Origin: Spirochaetota bacterium
Lineage (GTDB): Bacteria > Spirochaetota > UBA4802 > UBA5368
Direction of reading: 5' to 3'
Assembly: GCA_025457965.1 (NCBI GenBank)
Contig: JALOTJ010000021.1
Location: forward strand, 1 to 44,696
Length of the DNA: 44,696 nucleotides
Below, in pieces: positions 1 to 9,422 of this stretch (the stretch's first letter is position 1; every line of letters begins with the position of its first letter). The position numbers and the translations under genes are program-made. Under the pieces are notes generated by a model, which was not told the origin of the DNA, did not search any database, and saw only the letters and a list, made by a program, of their open reading frames with translations.

Positions 1-480
1 AAAGCCTTTTCGTTCGATATGAAAGTAATGGTGGAAAAGGCCGTCAACTGCCGCGAGATCGAGTGTTCGGTGCTGGGCAACGATCTGGTCGAGGTGTCAA
101 TGCCGGGAGAGGTGATACCGCGACACGAGTTCTATTCCTACGACGCAAAATATATCGATCCCGAAGGAGCGGACTTGCGGATCCCTGCGGATCTGCCGGC
201 GGGCCTGGCCGCTGACATCAGAGATGTTGCCGTTCGCGGGTATAGGGCGCTCTGCTGTTCGGGCATGGCGCGGGTCGATTTTTTTCTCGAAAAAAACGGG
301 TCCGCTTTTTATCTCAACGAAATCAATACGCTGCCCGGCTTTACCTCGATCAGCATGTATCCCAAGCTGTGGGGGGCGGCCGGCCTTTCGTATGCGGCGC
401 TCATCGACCGGCTTATTGAGCTTGCTTTCGATCGTCATGCACGGCGGGTGTCAATAACCACTGAATTAACGAAACAATAA
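1..480 (+). CDS. ddl: D-alanine--D-alanine ligase, C-terminal part (5' end outside window)
   Basis: Frame 1 is open from the first base, so the gene begins upstream of the window; 159 residues are visible. The segment reads AFSFDMKVMVEKAV and later LNEINTLPGFTSISMYPKLW, the latter being the hallmark C-terminal ATP-grasp motif of Ddl. The Glu/Asn pair in NEINTLPG binds Mg-ATP in this family. The enzyme joins two D-alanines in the cytoplasm for peptidoglycan precursors. The gene stops 13 bases before the next one. Family assignment is firm; only the start is missing. Confidence 0.93.
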   Translation, partial: KAFSFDMKVMVEKAVNCREIECSVLGNDLVEVSMPGEVIPRHEFYSYDAKYIDPEGADLRIPADLPAGLAADIRDVAVRGYRALCCSGMARVDFFLEKNGSAFYLNEINTLPGFTSISMYPKLWGAAGLSYAALIDRLIELAFDRHARRVSITTELTKQ

Positions 481-493
481 ACGCGGATAATGT

Positions 494-1057
494 ATGGAAA
501 AATGGAAAACAGCAACACAGGTCGTCTTCTACGTCGTGATACCCGCGGTTATCCTGTATTATCGTTTTAGAAAGAAGTATAAAACCATGTTCGCCATAGG
601 AATGGCGCTTACATCGGTTTTTGTCGGGTTTCTCGTTTCGCAGAGCTTCCGGGAGTCATATCAGGATGGCTTCGTACGACTCATGAATGAAGACAGGTTC
701 GAAGAGGCACGTGTGGAGCTGCAGAAGATGCTGCAGAGGGACCCGGCGGAATTGAATGACATCAATCTGCACAAAATGATAAATCCGGTAATGTATGAGC
801 GAATGAAAAAAGATCTCACCCGGTATTACGCGGCCGAGGCGGAGAAGGTCGCGCAATCGATCGATATGCCCGCTTTACAGGACTGCCAGGTCCTTCACCG
901 TCGGCGGGTACAGTTGCACAATATGAATCATTCGATACGCCTCTGTGACATGGCGGAAGCGCTGGGCGCCCCTCCCCCGGCCTGGAGGCAGAACATGCTG
1001 GCCAGAATCGAATCCGAGAAAGAGTTGTTGTCACGACTCGAGGCAAAGTGCAAATAG
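494..1057 (+). CDS. small membrane-anchored protein of unknown function
   Basis: This 187-residue protein has two hydrophobic segments near its N-terminus (about residues 7-22 and 32-49) separated by a basic loop (RFRKKYK), followed by a soluble, helical, charged tail of about 135 residues. The stretch RFEEARVELQKMLQRDPAEL resembles a single TPR-like helical hairpin. I do not recognise the family. It lies 13 bases after ddl and overlaps the GTG start of the HAD gene, so the three are probably co-transcribed. No strong ribosome binding site is visible before the ATG. Confidence 0.7.
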   Translation: MEKWKTATQVVFYVVIPAVILYYRFRKKYKTMFAIGMALTSVFVGFLVSQSFRESYQDGFVRLMNEDRFEEARVELQKMLQRDPAELNDINLHKMINPVMYERMKKDLTRYYAAEAEKVAQSIDMPALQDCQVLHRRRVQLHNMNHSIRLCDMAEALGAPPPAWRQNMLARIESEKELLSRLEAKCK

Positions 1058-1722
1058 CGACCGCCGAACGGATGAGCGGATTACGGTCCATCCTCTTCGA
1101 CATGGACGGCGTGATCGTCGATTCCATGCGGCAGCATGCGGAGTGCTGGATACGGGTGTTCAACGACTACGGGGTAAGGCTCTCCACCGAGGATATCTAT
1201 ATGAGGGAGGGCATGTCGGGGATCGGGTCGATAATCGATATTTTCCGCTCGAAGGGCCAGGATATACCCTCTCCCGATGAAATGAAACGCCTGCAGGAGC
1301 GAAAGCTCGAGTTGTTTGAGCGGCTTCCGATAGCCGTGTATCCGGGAGTGGATGGTATGCTTGAATTTCTTTCCGGGAAGGGAATAGTTCTTGGTCTGGT
1401 TACCGGCTCGCTTCGCAGATCAGTGCACCATGTCCTGCCCGAAAGCGTACAGCGGCGCTTTGCCAGCATTGTAACCGTTAATGATATAAAAAATGGAAAA
1501 CCGCATCCAGAACCATACCTCAAGGCGCTCGAAGAAGTTGGTTTTCCGCCGGAGGAAGCCCTTGTAATTGAAAACGCGCCCCTGGGTATCACCTCCGCAA
1601 AATTGGCCGGACTCCGTTGTTTTGCGCTGACGACCACCCTCGAGGCGGAAAGGCTCACGGAAGCGGACCGCATCTTTTCATCCCATCGGGAACTCGATGT
1701 ATACTTCAGGGATGAGTTCTGA
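1048..1722 (+). CDS. HAD-superfamily hydrolase, beta-phosphoglucomutase-like subfamily
   Basis: The haloacid dehalogenase motifs are all present: motif I FDMDGVIVDS with the nucleophile Asp, motif II LVTGSLRRSV, a Lys in NGKPHPEPY, and motif III-like VIENAPLGITSAKLAG. The helical cap after motif I fits the phosphoglycolate phosphatase/beta-phosphoglucomutase group. The substrate cannot be read from sequence. The GTG at 1048 overlaps the previous gene by 10 bases and has a weak GAGG four bases upstream; an ATG at 1072 (MSGLRSILFD) is the alternative start and has no Shine-Dalgarno. 224 residues is normal for the family. Confidence 0.85.
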   Translation: MQIATAERMSGLRSILFDMDGVIVDSMRQHAECWIRVFNDYGVRLSTEDIYMREGMSGIGSIIDIFRSKGQDIPSPDEMKRLQERKLELFERLPIAVYPGVDGMLEFLSGKGIVLGLVTGSLRRSVHHVLPESVQRRFASIVTVNDIKNGKPHPEPYLKALEEVGFPPEEALVIENAPLGITSAKLAGLRCFALTTTLEAERLTEADRIFSSHRELDVYFRDEF

Positions 1723-1730
1723 ATCAGCCT

Positions 1731-1751
1731 GGCGCATCCTCGCCTTTTTTT
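1731..1751 (+). terminator. weak intrinsic terminator candidate after the HAD gene
   Basis: GGCG (1731-1734) and CGCC (1741-1744) can pair across a six-base loop and are followed directly by seven T (1745-1751). The stem is only four pairs, so the call is tentative, but it sits nine bases past a stop codon and before the separate pssA unit. Confidence 0.35.
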
Positions 1752-1890
1752 CATTGACAGGGGTCGGAATCTGCATTTTTCTGTAGCAGGTAATCAGGGT
1801 TTGGCGCTTCGTAGGCGTTTTTAGCCCGTTATGTATACCGTGCGGGATGAATGACCGCCGGCGATGTCACACTTGATAAAAGGGATCGAC

Positions 1891-2604
1891 ATGAACCTTG
1901 CGTGGATGCCCAACTCCCTGACCATGGGGAACCTTCTCTGCGGTTTTATTTCGGTTATTTTCGCAAGCACGGGTACGCCGCAGAGTTTCATGGTCGCGGG
2001 CCTTTTGATCCTCGGGGCGGCCCTGCTCGATGGGCTTGACGGGCCGATTGCGCGCGCCCTGAAGGTCGACAGCGCCATCGGTGCCGAGCTCGATTCCCTT
2101 GCGGACTGCGTTACGTTCGGGGTTGCACCCGGGTACCTGGCCTATCAGGCGTACCTTTCGGGCATGATCGTACCCATTTTTGGGAAATCGGTGGATATGG
2201 GAATTTTCCTCGCTTCGATATTCCCGATCTGTGCGGCCTACAGGCTTGCACGATTTAACGTAACCCATGTATCAAATTCGTTCAGTGGTCTGCCGTCACC
2301 GGTGGCGGGGATTATTATAGCGCTGGTGCCCGTCTGTTTCCATGGGGACGAAATCCCCCGGAGCGTTTTTGCAGTCTTTTTCGTGGTCATAGCCCTTTTA
2401 ATGGTTTCTACCTTCAGATACCAGAAGCCGCAGGCCACGCTGCTTAAAAGTTACCACAGGGTTAAACTGCTGCTCTTTCTAATAATCATTGTTTTGCTGG
2501 TCGTTTTCCTAAAACAGTGGGCGGTATTTGTCGTGATCTCGATTTATATTCTTTCCGGGATTTTAAGTTTTGTAATTCAATTTATCCAGGACCATAAATA
2601 CTGA
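1891..2604 (+). CDS. pssA: CDP-diacylglycerol--serine O-phosphatidyltransferase
   Basis: The CDP-alcohol phosphatidyltransferase signature DG-x2-AR-x8-G-x3-D-x3-D is complete (D50 G51, A54 R55, G64, D68, D72); the aspartates bind the metal and act in catalysis. About seven hydrophobic segments make this an integral inner-membrane enzyme, and the N-terminus (MPNSLTMGNLLCGF) is typical of PssA. It makes phosphatidylserine, the precursor of phosphatidylethanolamine. I chose the ATG at 1891 because AAAGGG lies about six bases upstream; an in-frame ATG at 1864 would add nine residues but lacks such a site. moaC follows two bases after the stop. Confidence 0.9.
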   Translation: MNLAWMPNSLTMGNLLCGFISVIFASTGTPQSFMVAGLLILGAALLDGLDGPIARALKVDSAIGAELDSLADCVTFGVAPGYLAYQAYLSGMIVPIFGKSVDMGIFLASIFPICAAYRLARFNVTHVSNSFSGLPSPVAGIIIALVPVCFHGDEIPRSVFAVFFVVIALLMVSTFRYQKPQATLLKSYHRVKLLLFLIIIVLLVVFLKQWAVFVVISIYILSGILSFVIQFIQDHKY

Positions 2605-2606
2605 CA

Positions 2607-3083
2607 ATGGCGGATTTCAGCCATTATAACGCCGAAGGGCGTTCGCAGATGGTCGATGTTTCTCCGAAGGCGATAACGGCGCGCAGCGCCAGGGCGCGCG
2701 GATTCGTCAGGATGAGTCCGGCGACGGTCAAGATGATCTCCGCAAACCTGCTCCCCAAGGGCAACGTATTTGAGGCGTCCCGGCTTGCCGGGATAATGGC
2801 GGCCAAAGCCACCTCGTCCCTCATACCGCTCTGTCATCCCCTCATGCTAAACTATGTCGATGTGCAGATGGTTATCGATGAGGAGGCCGGAGGGGTGCAG
2901 ATTGATTCAGAGATAAAAACCGAGGGTAAAACCGGTGCGGAGATGGAGGCGCTGACCGCGGTAACGGTGGCCGCCCTTACCGTCTACGATATGTGCAAGG
3001 CCGTGGACAAGGAAATGTCGATCGAGGACGTGCGCCTGCTTGAGAAAAAAGGGGGCAAATCCGATTACCTTCGTCATGCGTGA
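2607..3083 (+). CDS. moaC: cyclic pyranopterin monophosphate synthase
   Basis: A 158-residue protein matching MoaC over its whole length: MVDVSPK near the N-terminus, the catalytic LCHPLM segment (Cys-His-Pro at 76-78), and GAEMEALTAVTVAALTVYDMCKAVDK. MoaC converts the MoaA product to cyclic pyranopterin monophosphate in molybdenum cofactor synthesis. The start is two bases after the pssA stop, suggesting translational coupling. Its pathway partner moaA is 13 kb away in the same window, so the moa genes are not clustered here. Confidence 0.95.
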   Translation: MADFSHYNAEGRSQMVDVSPKAITARSARARGFVRMSPATVKMISANLLPKGNVFEASRLAGIMAAKATSSLIPLCHPLMLNYVDVQMVIDEEAGGVQIDSEIKTEGKTGAEMEALTAVTVAALTVYDMCKAVDKEMSIEDVRLLEKKGGKSDYLRHA

Positions 3084-3393
3084 AAAAATAGACAAGACCA
3101 CCCTCACAATCGAGCTGGACGAAGCGATCGTGCTCAATAATGAGTCATTTTACGACGAGCTTGCCGCTGTTGTCAAGAAATGCGATCGGCGTCACATTGT
3201 GCTGGATTTTTCAAAAGTTGACATCATCGACGACTGCGGCCTGCAGGCGATCACCAAGCTGTTCGAGCGCTATGGCCGCAAAGGATATTCCTTCGCACTA
3301 TGTAATCCGCGGCGCGCCATACTGAAGCTCCTTGTTTTCCGTGATATGGTTGACCGGATCGATATACGCTTCACCGCCGATTACCAGCCATAG
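3076..3393 (+). CDS. STAS-domain protein (anti-sigma factor antagonist-like)
   Basis: A single STAS domain of 105 residues: TLTIELDEAIVLNNESFYDEL, then HIVLDFSKVDIIDDCGLQAITKLFERYGRKG, the usual beta-strand plus helix of SpoIIAA-like proteins. The ATG at 3076 overlaps the moaC stop by eight bases; a TTG at 3040 would extend the protein but lies deep inside moaC. In SpoIIAA the loop reads DSSG and its first serine is phosphorylated; here the loop reads DDCG, so that serine is replaced by aspartate and the second by cysteine. No sigma factor or anti-sigma kinase is nearby, so the partner is unknown. Confidence 0.8.
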   Translation: MREKIDKTTLTIELDEAIVLNNESFYDELAAVVKKCDRRHIVLDFSKVDIIDDCGLQAITKLFERYGRKGYSFALCNPRRAILKLLVFRDMVDRIDIRFTADYQP

Positions 3394-3487
3394 TCTGCGA
3401 TCCTCCTCAATCTGGATTCGCTGCCATTGTTCCGCGGAAGCGATGTCCGTATTGAGGGGTAATGGTCGAATGCCCCCATCGAAAAAA

Positions 3488-3507
3488 GCGGTGCCGCAGG
3501 TTTTTTT
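3488..3507 (+). terminator. weak intrinsic terminator candidate after the STAS gene
   Basis: GCGG (3488-3491) can pair with CCGC (3494-3497), followed by AGG and seven T. The stem and loop are very short, so this is weak. It would end the pssA-moaC-STAS transcript. The rest of 3394-3690 is increasingly AT-rich and holds no plausible gene. Confidence 0.3.
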
Positions 3508-3695
3508 GAAGATTTTTTTCTTTCGTTGCATGGTTAAATAAACAAAAATGCCGATTACTCAGGGTATTTTTATCTGTATTTCTATTATTTTGCCATTCCC
3601 AGGGCATTATTTGTTATAACTTTGAAATAATGAATAAATGTGGCTTTATTAGTTAATATTATCATTTAAAAGTATTTAATTGGTTATAATCAAGC

Positions 3696-3724
3696 TTGAT
3701 CCGCAATAAAGAATATGGTATTAA
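3696..3724 (+). promoter_or_regulatory. candidate groES promoter upstream of and abutting CIRCE
   Basis: TTGATC (3696-3701), a 17-base spacer and TATTAA (3719-3724) match a vegetative promoter at four to five positions each. Transcription would start around 3731, inside the CIRCE palindrome, the arrangement usual for HrcA repression. The upstream 150 bases are very AT-rich, as for an UP element. Confidence 0.45.
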
Positions 3725-3727
3725 TAT

Positions 3728-3761
3728 ATTATTAGCACTCATCAGATTGAGTGCTAATAAT
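3728..3761 (+). promoter_or_regulatory. CIRCE operator (HrcA binding site)
   Basis: TTAGCACTC (3732-3740) and GAGTGCTAA (3749-3757) match the CIRCE half-sites exactly. The symmetry extends to perfect 13-base arms (3728-3740 and 3749-3761). The spacer is eight bases (ATCAGATT), whereas the consensus spacing is nine. HrcA binds CIRCE to repress groESL until heat or misfolding withdraws it. hrcA itself is not in the window. Confidence 0.93.
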
Positions 3762-3765
3762 TCTC

Positions 3766-3794
3766 TTGACAGTATTAGGCCGTTCAAATAATAC
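3766..3794 (+). promoter_or_regulatory. second candidate groES promoter, downstream of CIRCE
   Basis: A perfect TTGACA (3766-3771) is followed after 17 bases by TAATAC (3789-3794), running on as TAATACAAT. The same arrangement, TTGACA-17-TAATACAAT, appears before the pyrD leader at 30796-30824, which supports both. From here the mRNA leader to groES would be about 220 bases. Confidence 0.5.
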
Positions 3795-3871
3795 AATTAC
3801 ATGCTGTTAACTCCGTTGTTTCGGGGATTTGGAGGCTGAGTCTTTCAGCAGTTGGTGGTGTCATAAAGCCG

Positions 3872-3978
3872 TTATTTTCCGGCGCGAGAAGTGAAAATAA
3901 TAGATTGGTGTAAACCGGAAAGATGGATACGATCGCAACGGTATTCCGCGGCGGGAGCGCCATAAATGACTCCGGTTT
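3872..3978 (+). other. structured 5' leader of groESL
   Basis: The untranslated leader before groES holds two inverted repeats: TTATTTTC (3872-3879) with GAAAATAA (3893-3900) across 13 bases, and AAACCGGA (3912-3919) with TCCGGTTT (3971-3978) across 51 bases enclosing a GC-rich stretch. No gene is visible in it. An RNA-level control is possible but unproven. Confidence 0.4.
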
Positions 3979-4022
3979 TGCAGCAATTCTACTAAAACTT
4001 TTTTATAAGAAGGAGGAGTAAC

Positions 4023-4307
4023 GTGGCTATCAGACCATTAGGAGATCGTGTCCTCATCGAGGTGCTGGAGGAGGAGCTGCAGAAACAGGGAGCTCTTTTT
4101 ATCCCGGATACCGCGAAGGAAAAACCCCAGCAGGGGAAAGTTGTTTCCGTCGGCAAAGGCAGGTTTGAGGACGGGAAGCTTGTGCCCCTGGATGTCAAGG
4201 CGGGCGACGTTGTGCTGTACGGCAAATATGCCGGAACAGAAGTAAAACATGATGGCAAAGAGTATCTGATCGTTCGTGAAAACGATATTCTTGCTATACT
4301 TGAATAA
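4023..4307 (+). CDS. groES: co-chaperonin GroES
   Basis: The 94-residue protein begins [18 protein letters not shown] and contains GKVVSVGKG and [31 protein letters not shown], typical of GroES. It forms the heptameric lid of the GroEL chamber in the cytoplasm. The start is GTG at 4023, set by a perfect AAGGAGG (4010-4016) six bases upstream. The mobile-loop region is [18 protein letters not shown]. groEL follows after 28 bases; CIRCE lies upstream. Confidence 0.97.
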   Translation: MAIRPLGDRVLIEVLEEELQKQGALFIPDTAKEKPQQGKVVSVGKGRFEDGKLVPLDVKAGDVVLYGKYAGTEVKHDGKEYLIVRENDILAILE

Positions 4308-4332
4308 CATCATTACGCGAGAGGAAGGTTGA

Positions 4333-5976
<1,644 letters not shown>

Positions 5977-6000
5977 GCCGTTGATCCACAGAACACATAA

Positions 6001-6033
6001 AGAGAGGGGCATCGATGCTCCTCTCTTTTTTTA
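6001..6033 (+). terminator. strong intrinsic terminator of groESL, probably bidirectional
   Basis: Twelve-base arms (6001-6012 and 6015-6026) pair with a single G-T wobble and are followed by a T run to 6032. The arm itself begins with a purine-rich stretch preceded by AAA, so it can also end the converging glycosyltransferase transcript, whose stop codon is at 6056. Confidence 0.85.
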
Positions 6034-6055
6034 TCCCGGTAGATGGCGCTGTTTT

Positions 6056-7042
6056 TTAAGGTCGATTTATGTTGATCGTTTTTTTAACGCGATACGGCGG
6101 CATGGACTGTGATTCATGGTAGGTCCGAATTGAAATTTCAGCCAGCAGTCCGAGCATGATGAACATTGTGCTCAGTATAATGAACATTACCGTAAGGAGG
6201 AGGAGTGGATTTCGAATCATACTGTGACGTAACAGAATCTTCATGAGTATGACCGCCGTGCCGCTCAGTATGCTGCCGGCGAAAAGGACGATCGCTGCTC
6301 CGCCGAAGACATAGATCGGCTTGGTCGAGAATGAGCCCATGAACTTGACCGTAAAAAGGTCGAGTATTACCTTGAAGGTCCGGACAATACCATATTTTGA
6401 TTTGCCATAGCGCCGGGCGTTGTGATTTACCGGTATTTCGGTAATGGAAGCGCCCACCCATGATGCATGGACAGGAATAAAGCGATGCATTTCTCCGTAG
6501 AGCCTGACCTGGCGGATCACCTCGCCACGGTAGGCCTTGAGTGAGCAGCCAAGGTCGTGCAATTTCACCCCGCTTACCCACGCGATGAGCATGTTGGCGA
6601 TACGCGACGGGATGGTCCTGATGAACAAGTTATCCTTCCTTTTTTTTCGCCAGCCGCTCACCACGTCGTAGCCCTCGCGGATTTTTTCGAGGAGCTTCCC
6701 GATGTCGCGGGGATCATTCTGTAAATCCGAATCCATGAATACGAGTACCTCGCCCCTGGAATGGTCGATGCCCGCGGCCATCGCCGCGGTCTGCCCGAAA
6801 TTGCGGCGAAACTGGATGAGCTTTACCCTGCGGTCGCGGCTGGCGATTGATGACAGAATATCAAATGATCTGTCATTGCTGCCGTCATCGACGAAAACTA
6901 TTTCATAGGTGACCTTGAGCTGGTCCGCGGCTTTTACTATTTCCTCGTACTGGAGCCTGATATTCTCTTCTTCGTTGTACAGGGGAAGCAGAATGGATAG
7001 ATAGGGCGCGGTGCTGTTTTTTTTCCGTACGGACTGGCGCAT
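6056..7042 (-). CDS. membrane-anchored family 2 glycosyltransferase (polyprenyl-phosphate type)
   Basis: The 328-residue protein has a GT-A domain with LSILLPLYNEEENI, the nucleotide-sugar DDGS (52-55), DSD (104-106, metal site) and the RYGKSKYG motif, followed by two transmembrane helices (about 230-256 and 270-298). This is the architecture of DPM1/GtrB/ArnC-like enzymes, which load a sugar onto undecaprenyl phosphate at the inner membrane for envelope glycans. The exact sugar is unknown. It converges on groEL across a shared terminator and diverges from the dehydratase-like gene across about 200 bases. Confidence 0.88.
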   Translation of the reverse strand: MRQSVRKKNSTAPYLSILLPLYNEEENIRLQYEEIVKAADQLKVTYEIVFVDDGSNDRSFDILSSIASRDRRVKLIQFRRNFGQTAAMAAGIDHSRGEVLVFMDSDLQNDPRDIGKLLEKIREGYDVVSGWRKKRKDNLFIRTIPSRIANMLIAWVSGVKLHDLGCSLKAYRGEVIRQVRLYGEMHRFIPVHASWVGASITEIPVNHNARRYGKSKYGIVRTFKVILDLFTVKFMGSFSTKPIYVFGGAAIVLFAGSILSGTAVILMKILLRHSMIRNPLLLLTVMFIILSTMFIMLGLLAEISIRTYHESQSMPPYRVKKTININRP

Positions 7043-7242
7043 TGCGTACTCCTGGTAAGAGGGCTTGATGCTCCGGGGGGAGCACTAACTGCAAAGTTTG
7101 CGCGAATCCATGGAATTCATCAAATCATTTTCATGAATGAGGAGTAATTTTTAATTGACCGCGAATCGGATGTTGCGATGATTCAGCGGATGAGCCGATG
7201 GTGATGGATTGTCTAAATTGACTCAGGACGGCGGGAAGGCTG

Positions 7243-8304
7243 ATGGAACGGATTCTGGATTCGCTGCGTGAACAGCTCGGCCAGTGGGGGATGATCGCCC
7301 GGGGTCATGCTGACAGAACGAAAAACAGGGTTGTCGGGACCGTATGCGACGTGGTGCCCCGGGAGATACTCGAGGCTTTCGGAGTGACTGCCCTGCATCT
7401 GCCGCTACTCGTTACCGAAGGCGGTTCTACCGTTTCGTCCGAGGATCGAATTACTGCAGCGCTTGAGGTCTGTGATTGGGTTATCGTCCCGGAGGGCTGT
7501 GCAGCTTACAGGCGTGCCCTTGAATCGAATACCGAACGGATCATCTCCTTTGTGCACCCACGCGGATATGGCGAGGATGCGGCGATTGCTCTGCATAATT
7601 CCCTCGACTCGTTGATACAACGGCTGGGTTTCGAAGGTATCGACCGGATTGACCCCGAAAGGCTGACGCTTGCCGTGGCGGAGTACAATACGATTCGGAG
7701 GCTGGCCCGGGGCATAGCCTCCCTCCGGCATCAACGACGGCCTGCCCTTTTACAGAGCGACCTCATGATGGTTTTCGAGGTGGCGGGAGCGTTGCCGTCG
7801 GGCGTGGTGACCGGGGCGTTGGCGGGGATTATTGATGCGCTCAATGCTTACCCGGCTTCGGAAATGATGCCAGTCGAGAGAACGGTTCTGGTGCGTGGAG
7901 GGTTGATTCACAAAGCGGATGTACTGGACGATGTCGAGCGGGCGGGTTGCGTGGTCACCGAGGATGACAGCTGCAACGGGCGCCGGCAGTTTGATGTTTC
8001 GCATAACCCTGAGTCGCGGGGCCTGTATTACGAAATACTGGAAGCTTTAAGCTATCGGCCCTTATGTCCGTCACTGCGGCCGCTTCGGGAGCGGTTCGAT
8101 CTATTTTACAGGGACCTTAAAAACTACGGGATCAGGATGGTTGTTTTTCTTCAGGACACCATGGATGAGGCTATGCTCGCGGAGATGGAGGCCCTGAGGA
8201 TACGGCTTATGAGAACGGGAGTAGACCCCGTTGTTGTTAATTCGGCGGATGCCGGGAGGGCCCTGTCAGCGTATCTGACCGCTACCGGTACTCCTTCGCC
8301 ATGA
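7243..8304 (+). CDS. atypical 2-hydroxyacyl-CoA dehydratase D-subunit-like protein
   Basis: The 353-residue protein follows the HgdB/BcrB/FldC fold: VVGTVCDVVPREILEAFG (first cluster cysteine), VIVPEGCAAYRR (second cysteine), a long helical middle (LAVAEYNTIRRLARGIASLR), then LVRGGLIHKADVLDDVERAG with TEDDSCNGRRQFD. Canonical members then carry a third cysteine in a K-F-C-D-P motif; here the matching region reads VVFLQDTMDEAML and has none. No second subunit or activating ATPase is adjacent. The protein may therefore be a divergent dehydratase or a non-catalytic relative. Its 3' end overlaps the butyrate kinase gene tail to tail by 23 bases. Confidence 0.7.
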   Translation: MERILDSLREQLGQWGMIARGHADRTKNRVVGTVCDVVPREILEAFGVTALHLPLLVTEGGSTVSSEDRITAALEVCDWVIVPEGCAAYRRALESNTERIISFVHPRGYGEDAAIALHNSLDSLIQRLGFEGIDRIDPERLTLAVAEYNTIRRLARGIASLRHQRRPALLQSDLMMVFEVAGALPSGVVTGALAGIIDALNAYPASEMMPVERTVLVRGGLIHKADVLDDVERAGCVVTEDDSCNGRRQFDVSHNPESRGLYYEILEALSYRPLCPSLRPLRERFDLFYRDLKNYGIRMVVFLQDTMDEAMLAEMEALRIRLMRTGVDPVVVNSADAGRALSAYLTATGTPSP

Positions 8305-9361
8305 TCTCTCCCCTTACGACCATAAGGCCGTTCAGTGCAAGCGCCTCCAACTCGTCTTCGCCGGGATAAATTGATACGGGAGCGAGTCTGCCCACCCGTT
8401 CGATTATGGCCTCGTTTGTGCGTTTGTTGAAGGCGATCCCACCGGTCAGGATGATCGCGTCGACATTGCCCTTGAGCACGGTGAACATCGCACCGATTTC
8501 CTTCGAGACCTGGTAGACCATCGCGTCCATAATAAGCAGCGCGTGTGCGTCTCCGGCGGCGCCCCTCTCTTCAATCTCGCGAACATCGTTGGTTCCGAGG
8601 TAGGCCGTGAGACCGCCTTTGCCGGTGAGCATTTTTTTAACTTCGTCATGGGTGTAGTCGCCGCTAAAACAGAGGCGGGCGAGGTCGCCCGCGGGGAGCG
8701 TTCCGCTGCGTTCGGGGGTAAAGGGGCCTTCACCGTCGAGGGCATCGTTAACATCGACGATCATCCCCCGGCGGTGGGCACCGACTGATGTGCCCCCGCC
8801 CATGTGCGCGACGATTAGATTGAGTTCTTCGTAGGCCCTGCCTGTGGCCTTTGCATGTTTGCGCGCCACGGCTTTCTGGTTGAGGGCGTGAAAGCGTGAT
8901 TTGCGCTCGAAAAGAGGGTGGCCCGTTATGCGCGCGAGGTCGTCCATCTCGTCAACAACGGGCGGATCGGCGATGTATGCGGCAGTGTTTGGAAGGGCGC
9001 GGGCGATGTCGTATGCGATAATTCCGGCGAGGTTGCTTGCGTGCTGGGAAATATTCAGGCCTTCGCGGAGTGCGAGTATGACGGAATCGTTTACGAAGTA
9101 AACGCCGGAGGCAATCGGTTTGAGGAGACCGCCTCTGCCGACGATTGCCGAAAGGGATGATGGTTCGATTCCGGCGGCGGCGAGTTCGGCAAGTATTATT
9201 TCCTTCCTGAAATGATACTGTTCGGCCATGTCCGAGAAGGCGGAAAGTTCTTCGGTGACGTGTTTAATATTAGTAATAAATAATGGAGATTCCCCCTCGT
9301 AAACGGCGATCTTGGTGGAGGTGGAACCGGGGTTGATTGCGAGTATTCTTGGTTCAGACAT
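8282..9361 (-). CDS. buk: butyrate kinase
   Basis: A 359-residue ASKHA kinase with the N-terminal phosphate loop ILAINPGSTSTKIAVYEGE, the HALNQKAVARKHA segment, LIVAHMGGGTSVGAHRRGMIVDVNDALDGEGPF and the C-terminal DAIILTGGIAFN. These match butyrate/branched-chain fatty acid kinases more closely than AckA. It makes ATP from butyryl phosphate (or a branched acyl phosphate) in the cytoplasm. The two phosphate acyltransferases directly upstream on the same strand supply the acyl phosphate; gaps are 61 and 20 bases, so the three look like one operon. Confidence 0.93.
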   Translation of the reverse strand: MSEPRILAINPGSTSTKIAVYEGESPLFITNIKHVTEELSAFSDMAEQYHFRKEIILAELAAAGIEPSSLSAIVGRGGLLKPIASGVYFVNDSVILALREGLNISQHASNLAGIIAYDIARALPNTAAYIADPPVVDEMDDLARITGHPLFERKSRFHALNQKAVARKHAKATGRAYEELNLIVAHMGGGTSVGAHRRGMIVDVNDALDGEGPFTPERSGTLPAGDLARLCFSGDYTHDEVKKMLTGKGGLTAYLGTNDVREIEERGAAGDAHALLIMDAMVYQVSKEIGAMFTVLKGNVDAIILTGGIAFNKRTNEAIIERVGRLAPVSIYPGEDELEALALNGLMVVRGEIMAKEYR

Positions 9362-9422
9362 GGCGTTTTCTCCGTTTCCATCTGTGGTGCTCGGTGCCGG
9401 ATGATTTCAGGAATTCACCCGG

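Noticed and set aside
1754-1782. pssA promoter from the TTGACA at 1754
   Set aside because: No acceptable -10 box at 16-18 bases.
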